DNA from: Vairimorpha apis BRL 01
Lineage: Eukaryota; Microsporidia; Nosematidae
DNA: 17,417 nucleotides
Assembly: GCA_000447185.1 (NCBI GenBank)
Contig: KE647095.1
Location: 1-17,417, forward strand
Direction of reading: 5' to 3'
Numbering within the stretch: the first letter of the stretch is position 1; each line of letters begins with the position of its first letter. Positions 9,854 through 16,917 of this stretch are shown one piece after another. A program made the position numbers and the translations under genes. Below the pieces are notes generated by a model. That model worked only from the letters and a program-made list of their open reading frames with translations. It ran no database searches and was not told where the DNA came from.

Positions 9854-10281
9854 TCTATTAAAACGTTGCTCATTTTTTAATTCTGCAAAAAAATTAAAAA
9901 TTGGACAATTAATATAGTTACTTGATTTTAATTTTTTAAAAATTGTTCATTTTTTATTAGTTTTGGATAGCAACACTCATAGAAATTACTTAAAATTTGA
10001 AAGTATTTATTTTCTTCGATTTGTGTGTCACATGAAAAGACCAACTCAGATTGATTTGCATTTTTTAATATTTTAAATTTTTGGTTATTTTTAAAATTGC
10101 TAAACAAAGACAAATGATCATCACAACAATTATAGATATTACTTATTTGTATAATTAGACTGACACAATTTAAAATATTCCTACAAAGCATATACTCACC
10201 CATTAAATTTGTGTCATGTGTATCAAATATAAAATAATCACATTGTTTTGATATCAAATTATAACTTTCCTTATATTTCAT
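9443..10281 (-). CDS. Unrecognised single-pass membrane protein, split by one frame break
   Basis: Two adjacent minus-strand frames (9928-10281 and 9443-9853) are best read as one gene. The first stops at a TAA (9928-9930) just after a T6 run at 9932-9937 (A6 on the coding strand). One more base there lets the frame run without a stop through the 74-bp gap, including the stretch CPIFNFFAELKNEQRFNRM, into the second frame. The joined protein has about 279 residues: a Cys-rich N-terminal half, a Lys-rich helical middle, one membrane segment and a basic tail. With no signal peptide and a single C-terminal membrane segment it could be tail-anchored with its bulk in the cytosol. I do not recognise the family. 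The coding strand has ATCCGCAATATG at the start, a weak C motif. Confidence 0.65.
9928..10281 (-). CDS. N-terminal piece: Cys-rich domain
   Basis: The 117-residue frame begins MKYKESYNLISKQ. It contains nine Cys residues, some paired (NCCDD, YECCY), and hydrophobic stretches around residues 35-50 too short and mixed to be sure membrane segments. The spacing of the Cys residues does not match a zinc finger that I know. It ends at a frame break in a homopolymer and continues in the piece at 9443-9853. Confidence 0.6.
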   Translation of the reverse strand: MKYKESYNLISKQCDYFIFDTHDTNLMGEYMLCRNILNCVSLIIQISNIYNCCDDHLSLFSNFKNNQKFKILKNANQSELVFSCDTQIEENKYFQILSNFYECCYPKLIKNEQFLKN

Positions 10282-10286
10282 ATTGC

Positions 10287-10288
10287 GG
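10287..10288 (-). promoter_or_regulatory. CC start-site motif of the split membrane-protein gene
   Basis: The coding strand reads TTATCCGCAATATG, placing CC five bases before the ATG. It is a weaker variant of the CCC signal and supports the start at 10281. Confidence 0.35.
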
Positions 10289-10461
10289 ATAATAAAATTA
10301 CTTTTGTAATAATTAATTAATTAATTTGTTATCAATTAATCAAACATTTTAATTAAAACTAAACAAAATGTTGCTTAAAAAAATTAGTAAAATGACAAAT
10401 ATATACAATATATACAATTAATATTATTTTTTATCATTTAAAAATCTTACATATTCATTTT

Positions 10462-10497
10462 AAATATTATAAATATTATAAATATTATAAATATTAT
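10462..10497. repeat. Short tandem repeat, four copies of 9 bp
   Basis: The unit AAATATTAT is repeated exactly four times. It is non-coding and typical of slippage in AT-rich DNA. Confidence 0.9.
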
Positions 10498-11280
10498 TTA
10501 TTTTCATATTGAATAAAATATATAACTGACTTTAATTATTATTAAAATTGTAAAATTATATCTGTTATTTATTTTATTATTTTTCATATAGAAATTTTTA
10601 TTTCTATAAAATGAAAAAAAAATTTTATAACAATAGACTTGTGCTTCATTTATAAGAAAATATATTTAATGTTATTGTTGAAATTAATTTTAAAATCAAG
10701 TTTTTAATAATATTGTAAAACAAAAATTTAAAATTATTAAATAAATCTATAATTAATTAACATTTACAATTTAGAAATAGTTAAATTTTTATGATTACAT
10801 TTCTTTTGATATTTGATTAGATTTTTTTAAAAATTGATTATTTTAAATTTACATTTGTTCAAAAAAATTAAAATCAATAATATATATTATAATATTTAAT
10901 ATGTCAAATTTTTTTAAACTTATTTTGAAATTTTTTTTATATTTCCAATATTATAAAAATTTATCATTGTAACTTTTAAAATTAAATCTATAAACAGTTT
11001 TGTGTCCTAATATAAAAAATTAAATTAATTATTATTAAATAAAATAAAGATTTTCTTAAAAATGTAGATTAAAAGGTATGTAGTAAAAATATTACAAATA
11101 GATCTGTTTCTCACACTAGATTTTTTATCTTTTCAAAAAAATGAGTTTTAATTTTATTTAAAAGATTTTTATAATCATAGTACATTTTTATTTTTCTTTT
11201 TTAAAACTTTTTAATAAAATTGTTTATTAGCGAGTAAATTTTATAATCTCATGTATTTATGATAGTATTAGCTTTGGACA

Positions 11281-11547
11281 AACATTAGATTGCTGATCTG
11301 CAATAGCGGCTTCTGCTATCTTCCTCATATTGAGTACTCCATAGAAATGCTCTTAAGAATATTCTTAAGATTCACAGATAGAATGTACGTTTCAGTTCGG
11401 TTGATGGTATCAAGTTACTTTCTGTGTTTAGAATGATATTTGCTACTAATCCATCCCATATCAACACATATGTGATAATTTTTCTCTTATATACATGTAT
11501 CAATCCCATTTCATTTGCAAGTTCATCAAATTTCCTAAATTTTTTTG
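11281..11547 (-). mobile_element. Decayed retroelement fragment C
   Basis: On the minus strand the frame from about 11547 reads KFDELANEMGLIHVYK, then a VLIWDGLV segment corresponding to the TWDG motif of the other copies, and stops at 11372-11374. In another frame 11331-11369 encodes LKNILKSISMEYS, matching TLESLSMEARRG of fragment B. A further frame below it (YEEDSRSRYC) may be the next part. The order of motifs is the same as in fragments A and B, and this copy extends further upstream (ELANEMG) than they do. At least two frameshifts and stops show that it is dead. Relation to a LINE-type reverse transcriptase is from memory and is not shown by the sequence. Confidence 0.6.
11351..11370. 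repeat. 20-bp perfect palindrome
   Basis: TCTTAAGAAT is followed directly by its own reverse complement with no spacer. It lies inside retroelement fragment C, where it also encodes the remnant LKNILK, so it may be chance or a small local duplication. Confidence 0.7.
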
Positions 11548-11659
11548 ACTCGAATTGATTTTAGTAGTCGAGTTATGTAAAACCTATTTTTACAATAAGC
11601 AGTTTTTTTACATATATATATACATTTATCTATAATTATTTTTTTTAAAATTTTTAAAT

Positions 11660-11662
11660 CCC
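11660..11662 (+). promoter_or_regulatory. CCC start-site motif of the MED10-like gene
   Basis: AAATCCCATATG places CCC two bases before the ATG. An AAATTT-like stretch precedes it. Both agree with signals described at microsporidian gene starts, and they fix the start at 11665. Confidence 0.65.
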
Positions 11663-11664
11663 AT

Positions 11665-12015
11665 ATGAAAGCTTATATAAAAAATAACAAGTTAAGATTT
11701 AAATCACCTGTTTTATCATGTATATACAAATTAAATAAAATTCAAAATGCAATTGAAGACAAAAATAATGATAAATTTCCTTATGAAGAAATTCAAGATT
11801 TTATTTATGATTGTAAAAAAATAATTGAAGAAACAGAAAATATTGAAATTCCATTAGATTATATTGAACATATCAATAAAAATAAAGAAGCTTTAAATTA
11901 TTTTGAAAGTAAAAATTTAAAATCTAAAAATAAGGAGGATATTGTAAATAAACAAAAAGATGTTTTTAATAAATTTAAAAATGGAATAAAAGATTTTTTA
12001 GATTTATTAGAATGA
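11665..12015 (+). CDS. MED10: Mediator complex subunit 10-like protein
   Basis: The product (116 residues) is close in size to the core of MED10/Nut2, a subunit of the Mediator middle module that links activators to RNA polymerase II. The N-terminal half is a pair of predicted helices (about residues 18-58). The family signature is then recognisable: IPLDYIEHINKNKEALNYF at about 62-80 fits the IPLxVIxYIDxGxNPDxYT motif, and the last helix (KQKDVFNKFKNGIKDFL) fits the family pattern NxxxKGKxxAFxxFRDxL. The Gly and Pro of the NP turn are missing, so it is a divergent member. It lies 136 bp upstream of the Isd11-like gene on the same strand, and each has its own CCC motif, so they are separate transcription units. 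The identification is by motif memory; I am fairly but not fully sure. Confidence 0.6.
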   Translation: MKAYIKNNKLRFKSPVLSCIYKLNKIQNAIEDKNNDKFPYEEIQDFIYDCKKIIEETENIEIPLDYIEHINKNKEALNYFESKNLKSKNKEDIVNKQKDVFNKFKNGIKDFLDLLE

Positions 12016-12143
12016 ATTTTGATGTGAAAATAACTAATATAAATTGTTTTTAATAAAATATTTACAATTTTATATTTAAAAAAATTTAACAAACATTTAT
12101 TTTTTTATTAATTTCAGTTTAAATTTTTTATGCATATTATAAA

Positions 12144-12146
12144 CCC
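12144..12146 (+). promoter_or_regulatory. CCC start-site motif of the Isd11-like gene
   Basis: AAACCCTATAAATG places CCC five bases before the ATG at 12152, and it decides this start for a very short gene. Confidence 0.65.
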
Positions 12147-12151
12147 TATAA

Positions 12152-12394
12152 ATGTTACCAATAGTAAAACAATCATTTAATGAATTAATGAATATTGTTT
12201 CAAAGTTTAAATCACCTGCATATAAAGAATTTTTTAAAAGAAAAGCGATTGAAAATTTTAATGATGTTAAAAATAGTATTAACAGAAAATGTAAGGTGTC
12301 ACAATATTTAGAAAATCAAAAAGACTTAATTGATGTATTAAAAAGACAGACAGTTATTTACAATATGTTTTACGATGAAAAAAGTGGAATATAA
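12152..12394 (+). CDS. ISD11: Isd11-like (LYR-family) mitosomal protein
   Basis: The 80-residue protein has the size and pattern of Isd11 (LYRM4), the small helical protein that stabilises the cysteine desulfurase Nfs1 in Fe-S cluster assembly. In microsporidia this pathway works in the mitosome, and an Isd11 is known from the group. Matching features are a three-helix layout, the FxSxAYKEFFKRKAIENF helix in the place of the FxxYNxRxYAxRRIxxxF helix, and the C-terminal LKRQTVIYNMFY in the place of the family's xRRQxxIxxLY end. The N-terminal LYR tripeptide is not conserved (FNEL lies there), which is seen in divergent members. No cleavable targeting peptide is visible. An AATAAA overlaps the stop codon. 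The convergent neighbour gene ends only 14 bp away if its last frame break is accepted. Confidence 0.55.
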   Translation: MLPIVKQSFNELMNIVSKFKSPAYKEFFKRKAIENFNDVKNSINRKCKVSQYLENQKDLIDVLKRQTVIYNMFYDEKSGI

Positions 12395-12408
12395 TAAATC
12401 TTTTATTT

Positions 12409-14058
12409 TTAGTACAATGACTTTACGATGTTTGATAAATTTAAAATAGTTAAAGTTTCAGCTTTATCTGAGGATTCATAATTTTTAATAATTTTTTCCA
12501 AAGTAGATTTTGATGGTGTATAAATAGTTTCATTTTTAATAAAAAAACTTGGTTATTAACTAGAATAAATTTACTATTGCTTATGTTACCGATTTCTGTT
12601 TTAGCAGGAGATTTAACAATTTTAAACAATAAATTTCGAATTTTTGATTTATCGTCAATGTTTGATATATTTATGTCAATATCAGAAAATTCACTTTTAT
12701 CTAAAACTTTGTTATTTTTATAAACATCATTGGTTTTTTCTAATTTTTTATTATTTATTGTTAAATCATTATCATTTTCATACACATTTATTTTAATTTT
12801 CTTTACTTCTGATGAAAATTCTGTTTTGTATTGATTTTCATGTTTTTGTTGTGTTTTAGTTAAAATATTATCATGTTCTTCTGATTTTTGTGTATAGTTT
12901 TTTAAGAGTTGTTCAAGTTTTTTCACTTCATTAATTTCATTTAAGATAACATCTCTAAATATATTAGTTGACATATAACAGTTTATTAAAAATTCAAGTA
13001 AATAAATTCGCATTACAATAGTCTCTTCTGTTTCATATGGACTTTTTTTATTAATACATTAAAAAAAGTCAAAATTGTTTTATTCTGCGAAAATTTATAC
13101 ATATCAAATAATAAATTTCTTACTTTAGTTTTCCAACTTTTCATACCAATCTCATTACCATTAACAATTTCATCAGAAGGAAAATCTTCAGAGATTGAAT
13201 CCATAACAGACTTTATATTTGTTATTAAACATTCAAATCCAATGTTTTTCTTTTCTTTCAATAAATTTTCTATTAAAAATCCATGTACATAACCTATAAT
13301 TTCACTTAAATATTGTTGCTCTTTAAACTGACGAAGAAGGTTAAAAACATTGAGATTTCCATATATTTTATTAAAACAAAAATTCATCATAAATGAATAT
13401 ATCCTAAGTAATTTAATTGTTGTCTCAAAATCCAATTCAGGTATTTTAAAAATTTCAGACAATGAAATATTATTTATAATATCTTTAAATGTTTTATATG
13501 CAGGTTTATGTTCTTTAGGTTTTTTAGAAAAATTTATTTCATTTTCTGAATCTTGATGTGAATTTTTTACCACTAAATCATTAGCATCTATATTAATTCT
13601 TTCCTTGTTTTTGTGTAGAACAATAGATTCTTTTTTTTGAATTGTATTTTTATTTTTTAATTCTTCTTCTATATTATTTAACATTTGAAGATAAGTTATA
13701 ATATTATCTTTTGTAGTCATATGACGAAAATACCTTTTTTTAATAATCTGAATCCAAAGGGAGTTATATAAGTAATAAGTTTTAAAAAATCAAAAATTAT
13801 TGTTTGATCAATCTTATATTTACGCATCAAATCTTTATATCTACATCTTATTTTTTTATTACAACTCACTATACTATATTGATCATTTAAAATTTTATAA
13901 ATCATACCTTCTTTGTTGTTGTAAATAATTTCTTCATATAATAAATATTTATTTTTAAGATTTGAATATAACATAAAACTTAGTTTGTTTATGTCAATGT
14001 TGACGTATTTTATGTAATTTTTTAAAATAAATAATCGAATAGAACTATCATTTATCAT
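12409..14058 (-). CDS. DDT/WHIM-domain chromatin-remodelling subunit, broken into three frames
   Basis: Three overlapping minus-strand frames (13717-14058, 13013-13720, 12450-13013) form one gene of about 550 residues. The overlaps are 4 bases and 1 base, and each junction follows a T7 run (13735-13741 and 13043-13049). One extra base in each run joins the frames without stops. A third break is likely at the A7 run 12541-12547; with it the gene ends at 12409-12411 with an acidic and Lys-rich tail instead of an out-of-frame one. The joined protein has a DDT domain, then a WHIM-like segment that spans the second junction, then a coiled-coil and disordered tail. This order is that of ISWI accessory subunits (Acf1/Itc1 type), which direct nucleosome sliding. 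A CCC motif precedes the ATG. The family call rests on hydrophobic patterns, so it is moderate; the single-gene reading is more certain. Confidence 0.6.
12450..13013 (-). CDS. C-terminal piece of the DDT/WHIM protein
   Basis: This is a 187-residue frame. Its first 25 or so residues (RIYLLEFLINCYMSTNIFRDVI) fit the second half of a WHIM motif, in which a Leu-rich helix precedes an (S)xxxRxxI element; the preceding half lies in the frame at 13013-13720. A charged coiled-coil region follows (about residues 25-65), then an Asn/Asp/Lys-rich linker and a more structured part from about residue 125 (SKIRNLLFKIVKSPAKTEIG). The last 30 residues (Trp, His and Met present, KIMNPQIKLKL) look out of frame; a one-base change at 12541-12547 gives a more natural tail ending at 12409. 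The apparent ATG at 13013 is probably an internal Met. Confidence 0.55.
   Translation of the reverse strand: MRIYLLEFLINCYMSTNIFRDVILNEINEVKKLEQLLKNYTQKSEEHDNILTKTQQKHENQYKTEFSSEVKKIKINVYENDNDLTINNKKLEKTNDVYKNNKVLDKSEFSDIDINISNIDDKSKIRNLLFKIVKSPAKTEIGNISNSKFILVNNQVFLLKMKLFIHHQNLLWKKLLKIMNPQIKLKL
13013..13720 (-). CDS. Middle piece: DDT domain and start of WHIM
   Basis: This is a 235-residue frame. Residues 1-95 are a charged linker. Residues about 98-157 fit a DDT domain: TIKLLRIYSFMMNFCFNKI matches the first Leu-x-x-x-x-x-Phe helix, NVFNLLRQF the second helix, and IIGYVHGFLIENLLKE the last helix with its conserved His-x-x-Leu-Leu pattern. From residue 196 (WKTKVRNLLFDMYKF) a WHIM-like Trp-containing segment begins and runs over the frame break at 13043-13049. 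DDT domains bind DNA or help the ISWI ATPase on nucleosomes. The ATG at 13718-13720 overlaps the stop of the upstream frame (ATGA), which in a eukaryote is better explained by a frame break than by a separate gene. Confidence 0.55.
   Translation of the reverse strand: MTTKDNIITYLQMLNNIEEELKNKNTIQKKESIVLHKNKERINIDANDLVVKNSHQDSENEINFSKKPKEHKPAYKTFKDIINNISLSEIFKIPELDFETTIKLLRIYSFMMNFCFNKIYGNLNVFNLLRQFKEQQYLSEIIGYVHGFLIENLLKEKKNIGFECLITNIKSVMDSISEDFPSDEIVNGNEIGMKSWKTKVRNLLFDMYKFSQNKTILTFFNVLIKKVHMKQKRLL
13717..14058 (-). CDS. N-terminal piece of the DDT/WHIM protein
   Basis: This 113-residue frame begins MINDSSIRLF, preceded by CCC, which makes it the true start of the gene. Residues about 35-100 contain a small beta-rich stretch (EGMIYKILNDQYSIVSC) followed by a basic patch (KKIRCRYKDLMRKYKI) and a helix. 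A similar order, a short beta segment, an L(R)RK element and an FxK helix, occurs near the N terminus of some Acf1/Itc1-type proteins; I offer that only as a possibility. The frame ends six residues after LLKK at the T7 run 13735-13741. Confidence 0.5.
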   Translation of the reverse strand: MINDSSIRLFILKNYIKYVNIDINKLSFMLYSNLKNKYLLYEEIIYNNKEGMIYKILNDQYSIVSCNKKIRCRYKDLMRKYKIDQTIIFDFLKLITYITPFGFRLLKKGIFVI

Positions 14059-15156
14059 TTTTAGGGTAGAAATTATGTTTAAATGTACAAAAAAAATAAT
14101 TTGATAAAATTAATTAAAATATTAAATAATGAGATATGAATTTATTATAACATTTAAAAATCTTTAAATTTTATCTTTATGATATCAGACTTTTTAATCT
14201 TACAATTTTTCTAGAATAGTATTAAATAAAGTTTATTTAAAATTATTTTATTAAAATATTTAAATTTTGATTTATCTTGTAATTAATGTACAAAAATATG
14301 TCATTTACAATATAATACAAATATTTCATAACTTATAAAATTTTAAATAATAAATCGAATTTTTTTAATAAAAATATTTTTGTAAAAGATGTTTGTTTAT
14401 TAAAAAATAAATTATTTTTTTATTTTATATAAAAAAAAATAAAAAATTTAGATTATCAAGAATTGAAACTTAATAATAATTATGATTGTTTTTAATTTAG
14501 TATTTTTATTATAAACAAAACAATCAAAGTATTTAATTACCTCATTTAAATAATAAAATGTTGATTTAAATTTTGATCAAGTATTTTTTTGAGTATAAAA
14601 TTCGCAATTTATTTAATATCTTTTAAATTATTATTCAATTAATATAATTTTTAATAATACATTGAATTGATAAAATATGAAATATATTAAGGTTTTAATA
14701 TATGTTGATTGATGAAAAATTTTTTATTTGAAATTTTAAAGTAAAAAGAATAGATCTTAAGTATTAAAATTAAAATTTTTTTATTTTAAATATAACATTT
14801 ACCTATAATATAAAACAAAAATATATTATTATCGTTATTTATATTTTTTAAAAAAATTTAACATTAATAAAGTACAAAATTTAATATTAAATACAATTAT
14901 CTCAAAAAAATTATTAATAATTTAAAATGAGTATTATTTATGAAATAAAATAAAACTTAAAATATATAATTCTAAATTTTTACATAATTCAATGTTTTAC
15001 ATAATGTTTTAATAAAATTTAATTCATATTAATTTAAAATAAAAATATTATTATACCTTGATTTTTAAGGTTTTATTCTATGGACATTTTAAATAAAACA
15101 AATTTTATAATAAAAAGGTATGCTTTTTTAACCTATAAATGTTTAATTAAATAACA
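14059..15156. other. Gene-free AT-rich stretch
   Basis: Apart from the CCC motif at its left end, I see no coding signal, RNA gene or GC-richer island. It separates the upstream end of the DDT/WHIM gene from the 3' end of the cullin gene. Confidence 0.65.
14064..14066 (-). promoter_or_regulatory. CCC start-site motif of the DDT/WHIM gene
   Basis: The coding strand reads CTACCCTAAAAATG, with CCC five bases before the ATG at 14058. The two inner pieces of this gene have no such motif, which supports reading all three as one gene. Confidence 0.6.
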
Positions 15157-16917
15157 TTAAGGAATATATTCAATATTTGCATCATATAATTTTAAAAAAC
15201 CTTTTTTTCTAAATCTTGCAATCTTGTTGTCAACATATTCATATCAACTTTAAAATCCTTACACAATTCGATTTTTAATAAATTTATTTCAAATGTTTTT
15301 TTGTATTTCATAATTTTCATAATTTTGGAATCCAACTTTTCATTTTTTGAAGATCCTGTTTCCATAATTTTATTTCGAAATATTTTTTTAGTTTGATGAT
15401 TATCAGGTAAAAAATTTGTAATATCACAATTTTTATTTATAATATATTCATTATTCTGAAATATTATTAAATTCTTTTCGATTAAAACATGCATGTGATT
15501 TTCATAAACATAATTTAATTTTTTTGTAATTTATTATCCAATATTTTTTTTATAATGTCATATTGTAAAAAACTTAGCGTAATATTTTTAGAAAAAAGTT
15601 CAACTTCAACACTACTTAAAGAATTCATCCATATTATTCTTTTTTTTCATTACGCAACATTTTTTCTTGATAAGTATTTCTTATTTCATTAAATTCTTCT
15701 AAGTCACAATCTTCATTTATAAATTCAACCCACTGAAACTTTTTTAATAACATAATTTCATAATTATTAATAATATTTCTTTGTCTGAAATCTTCTAGTA
15801 TATTTTGTAATTTATAAACATATACAAAATCTGTATTGTTTTTAATTGTTTCAATAAATCTATCTTCTTCATCTAAATTGACATTTTTGGAGTTTATTAA
15901 TCTTAAACATAACTTTTCTCTAAGTTGAAGTTCAAATTGTTCTTCTTGATTTATGATACTAAATAAAAAGCCAACAAATTCATAATATAAAAGGTTGTTA
16001 TTTTGAATAACATTAGTATCAATATTGTTAGAACTAATATTACATTTTTTGTCAATATCGTAATAATTATTCTTTATTGCTATATCTAAATTTCTTACTA
16101 TTTTATCATACTTAACTTCCATTTTAACAAAAAATTCGTAGAAAATTTTTTTTGTCATATTTTCATAATTTTTATATTCTTTAAACATATCAAACAACAT
16201 ATCGATATCATCAAAATTCTTATATTTTATGTTAATAAATTCATTTACAATATTTTTATATCTATTATAATTAAATTTGAATATTTCTTCTAAAATAATA
16301 AATTTTTTATTATAAATTCCATCTATAAAAATATGATTTTCGAATTTAGTAGAAATTTCTTTTAATATCATATCTTTGAGACTATCATATTTTATGGGAA
16401 TTTTTTTTAATATATTTTCAATATCATAAATAGAATTTAAATTCATTGATAAAATTTTTCTTGTAATTTGATCATAAAGCAATTGTTTACAAGAAAAATT
16501 ATAAAAATTTAAAAGTTCTTCTACTTTTAAAAAATATTCTTCTTTATAGTTATGTAAAAATTTTTCTGAAACTTCAAAAAACATAGTTGTTTGATTTAAA
16601 ATTAATTTTCGTTTAAAAATAGAATAAATTTTTTTCTTAACACTACTAATTTTATCTTCATTTCTAAATATTTTAAAAAAAATATCAAACATTTCTTCAA
16701 GCCATTTATGTTCATTATAAATATCATCAATACTAATATTTATGTTATTTAAACGTTTCTTAACTAATTTTTTTACAATATCTTTAACACTTGAAAAATA
16801 TTTTTTTGATGTTGAATGTTTGCTTGAAATCAAATAAATTTTATGATACGGGATTATAAATTTTGAAGCAAAATAACTATTAATAAAATCTTTTGTTAAC
16901 TTGTAATCATTTGACAT
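15157..16917 (-). CDS. Cullin, scaffold of a ubiquitin ligase, with three frame breaks
   Basis: One gene of about 587 residues is spread over several minus-strand frames. Breaks lie at T8 15640-15647, T7 15519-15525 and A6 15194-15199; each is repaired by one extra base. The first join recovers KKRIIWMNSLSS, the counterpart of the family's GRKLxWxxxLG segment. The stretch between the first two breaks is a winged-helix part (ELFSKNITLSFLQYDIIKKI). The third adds an 11-residue C-terminal end, so the protein ends at 15157-15159 as cullins do, shortly after the last helix. Cullins carry RING protein Rbx1 at this end and a substrate adaptor at the other. At 587 residues it is shorter than the usual 750 or so, typical of microsporidian shrinkage. 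Which cullin (CUL1 or CUL3 type) I cannot say. CCCC precedes the start. Confidence 0.85.
15192..15494 (-). CDS. C-terminal piece of the cullin: neddylation domain
   Basis: This 100-residue frame is not a separate gene. Residues 1-25 (HVLIEKNLIIFQNNEYIIN) are the end of the second winged helix. Residues about 54-98 are the Nedd8 domain: LDSKIMKIMKYKKTF matches the family's IVRIMKxRKxL, and the Lys of the second IMK is in the place of the Nedd8-acceptor Lys. Then LLKIELCKDFKVDMNMLTTR fits the pattern LxxEVxxxLxFxVxxxxIKKR, and LEKKVF fits LIEREYL. The frame stops at 15192-15194 just after an A6 run; one more base extends it to 15157. Confidence 0.8.
   Translation of the reverse strand: MHVLIEKNLIIFQNNEYIINKNCDITNFLPDNHQTKKIFRNKIMETGSSKNEKLDSKIMKIMKYKKTFEINLLKIELCKDFKVDMNMLTTRLQDLEKKVF
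15634..16917 (-). CDS. N-terminal and middle piece of the cullin
   Basis: This is a 427-residue frame. Residues 1 to about 270 are helical cullin repeats with little sequence conservation, as is usual for the adaptor-binding arm. The cullin homology region starts at about residue 320: FELQLREKLCLRLINSKN fits FxxxYRKxLAxRLL, EEDRFIETIKNNTDF fits xExxxIxxLKxxCGxxF, and YKLQNILEDFRQ fits the KLexMxxDixxS helix. FQWVEF is in the place of the WP element. The frame ends in a poly-A run on the coding strand at 15640-15647, just before the conserved W segment. The start ATG is 4 bases after CCCC. Confidence 0.85.
   Translation of the reverse strand: MSNDYKLTKDFINSYFASKFIIPYHKIYLISSKHSTSKKYFSSVKDIVKKLVKKRLNNINISIDDIYNEHKWLEEMFDIFFKIFRNEDKISSVKKKIYSIFKRKLILNQTTMFFEVSEKFLHNYKEEYFLKVEELLNFYNFSCKQLLYDQITRKILSMNLNSIYDIENILKKIPIKYDSLKDMILKEISTKFENHIFIDGIYNKKFIILEEIFKFNYNRYKNIVNEFINIKYKNFDDIDMLFDMFKEYKNYENMTKKIFYEFFVKMEVKYDKIVRNLDIAIKNNYYDIDKKCNISSNNIDTNVIQNNNLLYYEFVGFLFSIINQEEQFELQLREKLCLRLINSKNVNLDEEDRFIETIKNNTDFVYVYKLQNILEDFRQRNIINNYEIMLLKKFQWVEFINEDCDLEEFNEIRNTYQEKMLRNEKKE

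Larger units (their letters stand above)
10282..11280. other. Gene-free AT-rich stretch
   Basis: It contains a 9-bp microsatellite at 10462-10497 and otherwise only A/T-rich sequence with stops in all frames. No RNA gene is visible. Confidence 0.65.

Noticed and set aside
11898..12092. Minus-strand open frame of 64 codons
   Set aside because: It lies opposite the end of the MED10-like gene, is rich in Phe, Leu and Ser as expected of an antisense frame, and has no C motif.
13350..13556. Plus-strand open frame of 68 codons
   Set aside because: It is antisense to the DDT domain of the minus-strand gene and has no start motif.
12450..14058. Bacterial-type operon of three overlapping genes
   Set aside because: Each overlap follows a homopolymer where one base joins the frames, and a WHIM-like motif spans the second junction; the window is eukaryotic.
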